Assembly (NCBI GenBank): GCA_029865515.1
Contig: JAOUGQ010000073.1
Location: forward strand, 1 to 12,388
Source: Nitrospirota bacterium
GTDB lineage: Bacteria; Nitrospirota; Nitrospiria; Nitrospirales; UBA8639
Length of the DNA stretch: 12,388 bases
Direction: 5' to 3'
The notes under the pieces are model-generated. The model worked only from the letters and a program-made list of their open reading frames with translations. It had not been told where the DNA came from and ran no database searches. Position numbers and translations under genes: made by a program. Shown one piece after another: positions 7,433 through 12,388 of the stretch. Within the stretch, counting starts at the first letter, position 1. Each line of letters starts with the position of its first letter.

Positions 7433-7525
7433 ATACTTCCAAACGATGAGTGGAAGATCTAATGAAAACCCGCAGGTTGGAAGTGGGAAAAGAAGGCGGC
7501 ATTCCTCTTTGGGGGATGAATAAGT

Positions 7526-7554
7526 TTGACTGGTAGGAGATCCAGGGCTAGAAT
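7526..7554 (+). promoter_or_regulatory. Strong sigma-70-like promoter for the lipoprotein-pgl run
   Basis: TTGACT (7526-7531) and TAGAAT (7549-7554) are separated by exactly 17 bases, each matching consensus at five of six positions. Transcription would begin near 7561, giving a leader of about 50 bases before the GTG at 7612. This is the best promoter match I noticed in the window. Confidence 0.65.
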
Positions 7555-7611
7555 TTTCAAAGAGCATAAAGGGGGTTCCTGCTTTCTGACTTTCTGAGGA
7601 AGGAGAAGGGT

Positions 7612-7923
7612 GTGATTCAAAAATATCTATTGATCGGGCTGCTTGGGTTTCTGTGTGCCGGCTGCGGAGGGAATCCGTATTTAGACGCCTCACTGGACCC
7701 GGCCAAATTCGAAGGAAAAGACAAGGCCTGGTTTGAAGAAAACTGGGGAAAGCCGAGCGCGAAGTCGTCGCGGTTCTTTGGAGGAGAAAGTTGGGTGTAT
7801 TCGCGGATTGCCGGTGGCGAAACGCGGTTTCCGTTCTTTAATTTCTCCCCGAATAAGTGCCAGATTGTTTTAGATTTTGATAAAGAAGGTAAACTCGATG
7901 ATTATGATTACACCGACTGCTGA
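7612..7923 (+). CDS. Small BamE/SmpA-like lipoprotein
   Basis: A 103-residue predicted lipoprotein. A short hydrophobic helix ends in the lipobox LCAGC, with C18 the lipidated cysteine, followed by GGNPYLD. The mature part contains KAWFEENWGKPSAKSS, GGESWVYSRIAGG and CQIVLDFDKEGKLDDYDYTDC. This is the 'GxP...W.Y...l.v.FD.dG.l..y' plan of SmpA/OmlA (BamE-like) domains, which bind in the outer-membrane assembly machinery or related envelope complexes. Family assignment is by pattern only. C84 and C103 of the mature part could pair. The GTG start is fixed by AAGGAG at 7600-7605, six bases upstream, and a strong promoter lies 58 bases before it. It is followed by pgl after 118 bases, with no clear terminator between, so it may lead that transcript. 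Confidence 0.8.
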   Translation: MIQKYLLIGLLGFLCAGCGGNPYLDASLDPAKFEGKDKAWFEENWGKPSAKSSRFFGGESWVYSRIAGGETRFPFFNFSPNKCQIVLDFDKEGKLDDYDYTDC

Positions 7924-8030
7924 GGAATTTCATGCTTTTTCGATGTGCCCGGTTTAAGGAGACACCTTTCTGAATTTTCATTTCCTGAGATTATCTCATC
8001 GTTCAGTCTATCCGCTCGCCCTTCGGGTGT

Positions 8031-8044
8031 AGGAGTCTGGATTG
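8031..8044 (+). promoter_or_regulatory. Ribosome binding site fixing the TTG start of pgl
   Basis: AGGAG at 8031-8035 lies six bases before TTG 8042, and no in-frame ATG is available near the conserved N-terminal strand. A short hairpin, CGCCC-TTC-GGGTG, ends just upstream of this site (8017-8029) and could limit access. Confidence 0.6.
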
Positions 8045-8803
8045 TCGCGAACGATCATCATCACTTCAACAATCGAAGAGCTGTTTGTGGCCGCAGCCAG
8101 GGAAGTGGTGCGGGTGGTGACGGGCTGCCGGAAAGAGGGTCGGGAGTGTTGCGTGGCCTTGGCGGGCGGGTCCACACCTCGTGGCTTGTACCGGTTATTG
8201 ACTGGTGAACCCTACCGGTCTCAACTCTCCTGGGAACATCTTCGAGTCTTTTGGGGCGATGAACGCACGGTTCCCCCTGATCATCAAGAGAGCAATTTCC
8301 GAATGGCCGAAGAGGCGTTATTGTCTCATGTGCCGGTTCCCTCAGAACACGTGTTCCGGATTGAAGGAGAATTGCCGGCCGGGGAAGCCGCTGCGCGGTA
8401 TGAAGCCGTCTTGCGGAAACAATTCCGGTTGTCACCGGGAGAAATTCCAAAATTTGATCTGATCTTACTTGGCATGGGCCCGGATGGCCATACGGCGTCT
8501 TTATTTCCTGGCACCTCTGCGGTTGAGGAGTCGAACAAACTAGTAGCGGCTCCATGGGTCGAGAAATTGCAAACGTATCGAGTGACCTTGACTCCACCGG
8601 TTCTCAATGCGGCGAAACATGTGGTCTTTCTCGTGAGTGGACCGGATAAGGCGACGGCTCTTCAGGCGGTGTTAGAAGGGTCTTCGGAGTATGCTCGCTA
8701 TCCTGCCCAAGTGATCAACCCGACAGCGGGCCACATGGTGTGGTTGGTCAATCAGGATGCAGCTGGTTTGTTGCGGACGGAAACGAAGACGTCGCGTACG
8801 TGA
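8042..8803 (+). CDS. pgl: 6-phosphogluconolactonase
   Basis: Hydrolyses 6-phosphogluconolactone to 6-phosphogluconate, the second step of the oxidative pentose phosphate pathway, in the cytoplasm. The 253 residues carry the DevB-type signature set: ALAGGSTPRGLY (39-50), WGDERTVPPDHQESN (71-85), LLGMGPDGHTASLFPG (142-157, with the catalytic-region DGH at 148-150) and a late RVTLTPPVLNAAKHVVFLVSG segment. The SxSN-like end of the family is seen as NPTAGHMVWLVNQDAA. Initiation is at TTG 8042, backed by a Shine-Dalgarno site. Neither zwf nor gnd lies in the window, but transaldolase sits 700 bases upstream on the other strand. The next gene follows after 15 bases with its own site, so they probably share a transcript. 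Confidence 0.95.
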   Translation: MSRTIIITSTIEELFVAAAREVVRVVTGCRKEGRECCVALAGGSTPRGLYRLLTGEPYRSQLSWEHLRVFWGDERTVPPDHQESNFRMAEEALLSHVPVPSEHVFRIEGELPAGEAAARYEAVLRKQFRLSPGEIPKFDLILLGMGPDGHTASLFPGTSAVEESNKLVAAPWVEKLQTYRVTLTPPVLNAAKHVVFLVSGPDKATALQAVLEGSSEYARYPAQVINPTAGHMVWLVNQDAAGLLRTETKTSRT

Positions 8804-8818
8804 GAAAGGAGAGATATC

Positions 8819-9214
8819 ATGAAAAGGGTTAAGGCGCCTGAGGCATTTATTCAAGCTTTGCACAAACGACCGGTTGCGTGTCCCGCATCCGGCTGTTCGG
8901 GTGCCGTGGCAGTGGAAGAGCTTTCCCGGCCACCCGATCGGGTGAAATCGTTTGGATTGAGGTGCGAACAATGTGGCTGGCACGACACGATTACGGGAGA
9001 GAGGCAAATGGATCCGCCGTGGGACGAAGGGTCCTTGATGGAAATTACCGAGGAGCACCTCCTGCATTTGGAACCGGTCTGCCCGTATGATCAGGCGCCG
9101 GTGGATTTTCATTCTCTGCCCAATCCACGTCGGCGGGCACGCTACCGGATCTCGTGTTTTTTCTGTGGGCGGCAGGAAGAATTGGATTGGCCACCCGAAG
9201 AAGCGAAGCGATGA
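8819..9214 (+). CDS. Uncharacterised protein with two zinc-ribbon-like cysteine clusters
   Basis: I do not recognise a named family. The 131-residue protein has two halves of similar plan. The first has C21-x4-C26 and C49-x2-C52 (ACPASGC ... RCEQCGW), a complete four-Cys zinc-ribbon set. The second has C88 in CPYD and C113-x2-C116 (SCFFCGR), only three Cys, with D91 or H98 as possible fourth ligands. Both halves place the CxxCG knuckle about 23 residues after the first knuckle, which suggests internal duplication. No signal peptide or membrane segment is visible, so it should be cytosolic. The ATG follows AAAGGAGAG with good spacing, 15 bases after pgl, and the gene ends just before a terminator. 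A role in nucleic-acid or protein binding would be a guess. Confidence 0.75.
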   Translation: MKRVKAPEAFIQALHKRPVACPASGCSGAVAVEELSRPPDRVKSFGLRCEQCGWHDTITGERQMDPPWDEGSLMEITEEHLLHLEPVCPYDQAPVDFHSLPNPRRRARYRISCFFCGRQEELDWPPEEAKR

Positions 9215-9217
9215 GGG

Positions 9218-9246
9218 GGGAGCATCGGTCGGCAAGGCTCCCTTTT
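9218..9246 (+). terminator. Rho-independent terminator after the pgl run
   Basis: GGGAGC (9218-9223) pairs with GCTCCC (9237-9242) around a 13-base loop and is followed directly by TTTT and a pyrimidine-rich run. It starts four bases after the zinc-ribbon stop codon, ending the 7612-9214 transcription unit. The T-tract is short, so efficiency may be partial. Confidence 0.6.
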
Positions 9247-9314
9247 CCCTCTTCTCCCATGATTCCTGTTCACGATAATCTGAATTCCTGCCAGATGCAT
9301 TTTCTGTCAAACCA

Positions 9315-10070
9315 ATGAAAAAAATTAAAAAAAAGAAATCGGCCTCTCAAGCCGTCCCGGCCTTTCTGGTTGGATGGACGCATGGGGAGCCGCCCCCGCC
9401 AGGCTATGTCGCTGCCTGGTTCGATCAGGCCTATGGAGGGCCGCTGGGCATTCGTTTTCTCTCACTGACCGGACATCATCATTTTGAGGCGGCGCACACC
9501 AATTGGATTACCCAAGTGACTGTCGCACCTTCAACTGAAATTGTTGAACAGTGGCAAGGCCGTTTACAGTGGGACCACCCCCGATTGGCGCTCCTGTTTC
9601 CTCAGACCAACGTGCCAACAGATCGGCGGGATGCTGTGCTCCATGTGGCAAGAATGGCGAGGGGACTCACCCTCCTCACTGACGGGACGGCGTATGATGT
9701 GGCCACCGGCACCTATCATAATCCTTCTGACTGGAGTGATCGGGATTTAGTGGAATTTCACCTTGCGGATCATATTCAGGTGGAGCAACGTGAAGATCTG
9801 CAGAGAGTTCGAATGTGGTTCCACACGAGGGGGCTGACAAAATTCGGGTTGGATGAAGTCGAGACCTTTCACCCCATTGGCTTATCGGGTCGAGAGTTGG
9901 AAGAAACCGTGCTCAAGGTGGCCGGACAACTGATCGAGCAGGGGAAAAATCCAAAGGTCGGTGAACAAGTTATCCTCGGTGGAGGCGGTCATCGGGTGAC
10001 TGTGGTGCGTCATCGGACGGATCCCATTTACGGGATCCCGCTGGCATTCAGGGAATTCAGGATGGAGTAG
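9315..10070 (+). CDS. Uncharacterised 251-residue protein
   Basis: I do not recognise it. It starts with a very basic stretch (MKKIKKKKSASQ), then an apparently globular alpha/beta sequence without signal peptide or membrane helix. Notable pieces are GWTHGEPPPPGYVAAWFDQ (20-38), a histidine-rich GHHHFEAAH (53-61), LTDGTAYDVATGTYHNPSDW in the middle, and FHTRGLTKFGLDEVETFHP before a C-terminal helix and a closing GGGGHRVTVVRHRTDPIYG. Aromatic, His and Trp content is high. The ATG at 9315 has no evident Shine-Dalgarno site. It lies about 70 bases beyond a terminator, so it should have its own promoter, and it converges with the next gene. The codon pattern and smooth protein argue it is real; no function is proposed. 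Confidence 0.75.
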   Translation: MKKIKKKKSASQAVPAFLVGWTHGEPPPPGYVAAWFDQAYGGPLGIRFLSLTGHHHFEAAHTNWITQVTVAPSTEIVEQWQGRLQWDHPRLALLFPQTNVPTDRRDAVLHVARMARGLTLLTDGTAYDVATGTYHNPSDWSDRDLVEFHLADHIQVEQREDLQRVRMWFHTRGLTKFGLDEVETFHPIGLSGRELEETVLKVAGQLIEQGKNPKVGEQVILGGGGHRVTVVRHRTDPIYGIPLAFREFRME

Positions 10071-10110
10071 AAGGAAGACCAAGCAGACAGGAATCTGAAC
10101 CTGAAGTCGG

Positions 10111-10653
10111 TTACCGGGGCGGGGAGACCACGGTTATGCGAGTCCGTGCTCCTGGTCCAATAATTTGGTCGCAAGGGCTCAATTCCGTATCTATGGCAAT
10201 ATTGGGAATTGACCCTGGCCTGCTCATAAGTTGTTGGGTGAGTGCTGTCCCAGATGCCACAGGCCGTGGCAGGCGATAGAGATAGATCATGTCGAGGTCT
10301 TCAGCTTGATACCATCCTGCGCCTAAACGGCTCTTGTAAAACTCCAGAATTTTTTCAGGCGGATCAGCGCTGAGGAGCACAGCTGAAGGAAGCGTCTGAT
10401 AAGCCTGCCCATGAATCTGCGCATTCCCGCTGGGCATGGCACTGGCCAGGACGGCGTTTGGATAGGGAGGGACCATGAAATATTGTGCCGGAGGGGTCCA
10501 GTTGTTGAGAAAGGATTCGTGCATGGTGGTGAGCCGACATTGTGGATTCTTGCTGACCGCGGAAAAATCAGCAATGGGAGCATAAGAACTTCCATAGGCG
10601 AGCGCCGGCAACACGATCAGAAACACAAGACTAAGCAGATGGAACTTCTTCAT
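10111..10653 (-). CDS. Small exported protein of unknown function
   Basis: A 180-residue secreted or periplasmic protein. The signal peptide is MKKFHLLSLVFLIVLPALA with cleavage likely after ALA (17-19) or AYG. The mature part has two cysteines (C39 and C161) that could form a disulfide, and a segment PPEKILEFYKSRLGAGWYQAEDLDMIYLYRL. The latter resembles the 'vi.FYk..L...GW' motif seen in many small exported proteins of unknown role. The start is ATG 10653, placed by AAGGAG with about eight bases of spacing. A longer frame to 10695 adds 14 residues before the signal peptide and is unlikely. It stands alone between a convergent orphan gene and a repeat-rich gap. Confidence 0.8.
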   Translation of the reverse strand: MKKFHLLSLVFLIVLPALAYGSSYAPIADFSAVSKNPQCRLTTMHESFLNNWTPPAQYFMVPPYPNAVLASAMPSGNAQIHGQAYQTLPSAVLLSADPPEKILEFYKSRLGAGWYQAEDLDMIYLYRLPRPVASGTALTQQLMSRPGSIPNIAIDTELSPCDQIIGPGARTRITVVSPPR

Positions 10654-10715
10654 GCCTGTACTCCTTACTGCGTCCGGGGTTGAAAAATGGGGCATGGTCC
10701 CCAGGCTGTCGAAGA

Positions 10716-10744
10716 ATCATGGCGTAAGCGTGATGTGCAGTCAA
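10716..10744 (-). promoter_or_regulatory. Candidate promoter of the exported-protein gene
   Basis: On the minus strand, TTGACT (10744-10739) and CATGAT (10721-10716) are 17 bases apart, matching consensus at five and four positions. The start of transcription would be near 10709, some 55 bases before the ATG. Confidence 0.45.
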
Positions 10745-10895
10745 CTAGGAGGCGGTCACATGGCTTTGGAGATCATCGTGTTTTGAGCTAGAAGAGAATT
10801 TCCTGAACCGCCAATGGTAAGTCATTCGGCGTGATGAGAACAATGGCGGTAAAAACGGCGATTCTAAAATTATAGACATTGGACCAACAGGTGAC

Positions 10896-11000
10896 GAGCC
10901 GGTTAGACCCTCATCAGCCTGTCATCCTGAGTCAACGGCGAAGGGTCTGTGTCCAGGTAGAGCAGACAGGGCTCAGCGAGACCGGTTATTGATGATTCAG
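10896..11000. repeat. Compound inverted repeat resembling the TCATCCTGAG extragenic element
   Basis: AGACCCT (10905-10911) and AGGGTCT (10942-10948) are perfect inverted arms. Between and around them lies CTGTCATCCTGAGTCAACGG followed by CGAAGGGTCTG, close to the TGTCATCCTGAGCGAAGCGAAGGATCT type of short extragenic repeat I know from many environmental bacterial genomes. An outer pair, AGCCTGTC (from 10916) and GACAGGGCT (10975-10983), flanked by GAGCCGGTTA and GAGACCGGTTA, extends the symmetry to about 100 bases. Copy number in this genome cannot be judged from one window. Confidence 0.5.
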
Positions 11001-11018
11001 AATTCAACAGACTGTGCC

Positions 11019-11076
11019 TGGCCGGTGGAAATCAGACTTTTATTTATGATAGCCCTAACTGATTTGTGACCGGCCA
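11019..11076. repeat. Imperfect palindrome downstream of the stomatin gene
   Basis: TGGCCGGTGGAAATCAG (11019-11035) is nearly the reverse complement of CTGATTTGTGACCGGCCA (11059-11076). Eight outer pairs are perfect, three inner positions mismatch, then six or seven pair again around a 23-base loop. It lies 17 bases beyond the stomatin stop on the minus strand. It may act as a transcript-end hairpin, but no T-tract follows on that strand, so a factor-dependent end, an mRNA-stabilising stem or a repeat element are alternatives. Confidence 0.55.
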
Positions 11077-11092
11077 CTGATGTCGGTAGGGA

Positions 11093-12031
11093 TTAGGAAA
11101 GCTTGGGGGTAGCCCCTGGTTTTTGATTGATCACATTCATGGCTAGCGCAATCATTGATCCCACATCGGATACGGAGGCCGGCAGTACGAGGGTGTTGCT
11201 CGCTTTCGCCAATTCACCAAACTCCCCGATATATTGTTCCGCCACCCGAAGTTGGACGGCCTCAAATCCGCCGGGGTTTTGAATCGCTTCGGCCACTTTC
11301 CGGATACCCTCGGACGTGGCTGTGGCAATCGCAAGAATAGCTGAAGCCTGCCCTTCCGCTTCGTTGATCTGTTGCTGCCGCTTGGCTTCAGAGGCTTTAA
11401 TGACTTGCTGTTTGTCCCCCTCGGCTTCGTTAATGGCCGCATCCCGCTGACCTTCCGAAGCCAGAACCACCGCGCGTTTTTCCCGTTCGGCCCGCATTTG
11501 TTTTTCCATGGCGCTGAGCACGTCTTGAGGCGGGTTGATATTACGAATTTCATACCGAAGGACTTTAGCACCCCAGGGCGCCGAGGCTTTATCTAATTCG
11601 TTCACGACGGAGATATTGATCGTGGTCCGTTCTTCGAAGGTTTTATCCAGATCAATTTTCCCGATTTCAGACCGAAGGGTGGTTTGGGCAAGTTGAGAAA
11701 TGGCGAACCGGTAATCGGTAATCCCATAGGAGGCACGTTCGGCATCCAGAACTTTGATATACAAGACTCCGTCCACGCCGACTTGCACGTTATCCTTAGT
11801 GATGCAAATTTGCTCAGGCACGTCCAGGGCCATTTCTTTTAACGTATGCTTGTAGCGAATGACATCCAGAAACGGAATAAGGATGTGAAGCCCGGCGTTT
11901 AAGGTTGATGAATATTTTCCCAACCGTTCAACGACATAAGCGCTTTGTTGAGGAACCACGACGGCGGTTTTTGACAGAATAATAAACGCGAGTAAGGCTA
12001 AAACCAGCGTGACCAGCAATTCACCCGACAT
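11093..12031 (-). CDS. Stomatin/SPFH (band 7) family membrane protein, QmcA-like
   Basis: A 312-residue membrane-anchored SPFH protein. One N-terminal transmembrane helix (about 5-22) is followed by VVPQQSAYVVERLGKYSSTLNAGLHILIPFLD, the classic band 7 opening, and by DVPEQICITKDNVQVGVDGVLYIKV, LRSEIGKIDLDKTFEERTTIN and the YEIRNINPPQDVLSAMEKQMRAEREKRA segment. A long Ala/Glu/Gln coiled coil (about 185-245) follows, then a hydrophobic C-terminal region, as in paraslipins/QmcA. Such proteins form large oligomeric rings at membranes and pair with NfeD proteins. The ATG overlaps the nfeD stop by 11 bases and is served by AGGAGG (12038-12043, minus strand) six bases upstream, inside nfeD, so the pair is co-translated. 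Confidence 0.96.
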   Translation of the reverse strand: MSGELLVTLVLALLAFIILSKTAVVVPQQSAYVVERLGKYSSTLNAGLHILIPFLDVIRYKHTLKEMALDVPEQICITKDNVQVGVDGVLYIKVLDAERASYGITDYRFAISQLAQTTLRSEIGKIDLDKTFEERTTINISVVNELDKASAPWGAKVLRYEIRNINPPQDVLSAMEKQMRAEREKRAVVLASEGQRDAAINEAEGDKQQVIKASEAKRQQQINEAEGQASAILAIATATSEGIRKVAEAIQNPGGFEAVQLRVAEQYIGEFGELAKASNTLVLPASVSDVGSMIALAMNVINQKPGATPKLS

Positions 12032-12388
12032 GAGATTCCTCCTGTGCGATCGGTTCCGGCTGGATCCAGAGCGTCAATCCTTCAACTCGAATCACTTTGG
12101 CCTGCGTTCCTTTTTCGAGAGTGGATGTGCCGACATTACGGGCGGTCCAGGTTGATCCATGGAGTTCAACTCTTCCGATACGTTGGCCTTCCAGATTTTC
12201 CAGGACAGTGGCAAACTCTCCAACCATGGAATCCACGGGGACTTCATCCTTTCCGCTGAGGAAGCCGGTTCCTTGAAGGGGTTTCCTCAGGGCAAAGAGG
12301 GAGATGACGCCGAAGAGCACGAAAAAAAACCATTGAAGCCAGTCGGCTTCGATCAAGCTTAACCCGGCCAGGGCACTCACCATCAAGG
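12021..12388 (-). CDS. NfeD family protein (5' end beyond the window)
   Basis: The C-terminal 121 or more residues of a short NfeD protein, still open at the window edge, so the true start lies outside. A hydrophobic segment (WLQWFFFVLFGVISLFAL) ends the membrane part. The OB-fold NfeD domain follows: GEFATVLENLEGQRIGRVELHGSTWTARN, then LEKGTQAKVIRVEGLTLWIQPE, the standard 'G.A...l...G.v...G..W.A......G..v.V..v.G..L.V.p' pattern. NfeD partners stomatin-type proteins and its OB domain may bind them. The overlap with the downstream SPFH gene supports a functional pair. Short NfeD proteins usually have about 140-150 residues, so only one or two N-terminal helices are missing. Confidence 0.92.
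   Translation of the reverse strand, partial: LMVSALAGLSLIEADWLQWFFFVLFGVISLFALRKPLQGTGFLSGKDEVPVDSMVGEFATVLENLEGQRIGRVELHGSTWTARNVGTSTLEKGTQAKVIRVEGLTLWIQPEPIAQEESHVG

Larger units (their letters stand above)
10654..11092. other. Repeat-rich intergenic region
   Basis: About 440 bases without a credible gene. From low to high coordinate it holds the 5' leader and promoter of the exported-protein gene (minus strand), a nine-codon mini-frame with a perfect Shine-Dalgarno site (10747-10786, plus), a seven-base inverted repeat ACCGCCA/TGGCGGT (10807-10850), a compound inverted-repeat block (10896-11000), and an imperfect 17/18-base palindrome (11019-11076) just past the stomatin stop. CCGG recurs several times in the last 200 bases. 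No tRNA or transposase sequence is visible. Confidence 0.6.

Noticed and set aside
7350..7502. In-frame N-terminal extension of transaldolase by 51 residues
   Set aside because: The family starts at MKLYLDTGNV, ATG 7349 has a good Shine-Dalgarno site, and the extension covers a promoter-like region with unlike composition.
7986..7998. Palindrome TGAGAT-T-ATCTCA upstream of pgl as an operator
   Set aside because: Six-base arms are compatible with chance, there is no second copy nearby, and I do not see a promoter placed to make it an operator.
10807..10850. ACCGCCA/TGGCGGT inverted repeat as a terminator or riboswitch
   Set aside because: The A-run following it on the plus strand is wrong for termination in either direction, and no known riboswitch pattern is seen.
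1..12388. Mobile element, CRISPR array, toxin-antitoxin or defence cluster
   Set aside because: No transposase, integrase, regular repeat-spacer pattern, nuclease/effector gene or tRNA attachment site was recognised.

Overview
The window looks like an ordinary chromosomal stretch from a Gram-negative bacterium. Several products carry signal peptides or lipoboxes, and one lipoprotein resembles a BamE-type outer-membrane factor. GC content is moderate and strong Shine-Dalgarno sites precede many genes. The gene set (folK-panC, a lemA/TPM cluster, glycerate 2-kinase, family 5 uracil-DNA glycosylase, TalC-type transaldolase with 6-phosphogluconolactonase, nfeD/stomatin) reminds me of Nitrospirota (Nitrospira-like) genomes. 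That assignment is an impression and rests on no diagnostic marker gene. I see no tRNA, rRNA, CRISPR, transposase or phage gene.

Layout. Bases 1-1595, plus strand: the 3' end of a probable aminotransferase, then folK (folate) and panC (pantothenate), nearly abutting. Bases 1592-3782, minus strand: a compact lemA - TPM - TPM envelope cluster whose last stop codon overlaps the panC stop inside TTAA. Bases 3783-4087 hold no convincing gene but contain an odd block that reads like degraded coding sequence. Bases 4088-5914, minus strand: glycerate 2-kinase followed by a MazG-like nucleotide pyrophosphohydrolase. Bases 5975-6661, plus strand: a family 5 (UDGb) uracil-DNA glycosylase with [4Fe-4S] cysteines. 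Bases 6693-7349, minus strand: transaldolase. It diverges from a plus-strand run (7612-9214) of a small lipoprotein, 6-phosphogluconolactonase and a zinc-ribbon protein, which ends at a probable rho-independent terminator. Good sigma-70-like promoters face both ways between transaldolase and the lipoprotein. Bases 9315-10070, plus strand: an unrecognised 251-residue protein. Bases 10111-10653, minus strand: a small exported protein. Bases 10654-11092 are non-coding and rich in inverted repeats. One of these resembles the widespread TCATCCTGAG...GAAGG extragenic repeat. Bases 11093-12388, minus strand: a stomatin/SPFH protein overlapping a truncated upstream nfeD.

How the genes fit together. 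Most are housekeeping: cofactor synthesis, central carbon (transaldolase and 6-phosphogluconolactonase of the pentose phosphate pathway, glycerate kinase feeding lower glycolysis), nucleotide-pool and DNA hygiene (MazG-like, UDG), and membrane quality control (lemA/TPM, nfeD/stomatin). I found no clear new defence or mobile system. The least explained pieces are the 3831-4091 block, the repeat-rich 10.7-11.1 kb gap, the dual zinc-ribbon protein and the 251-residue orphan.
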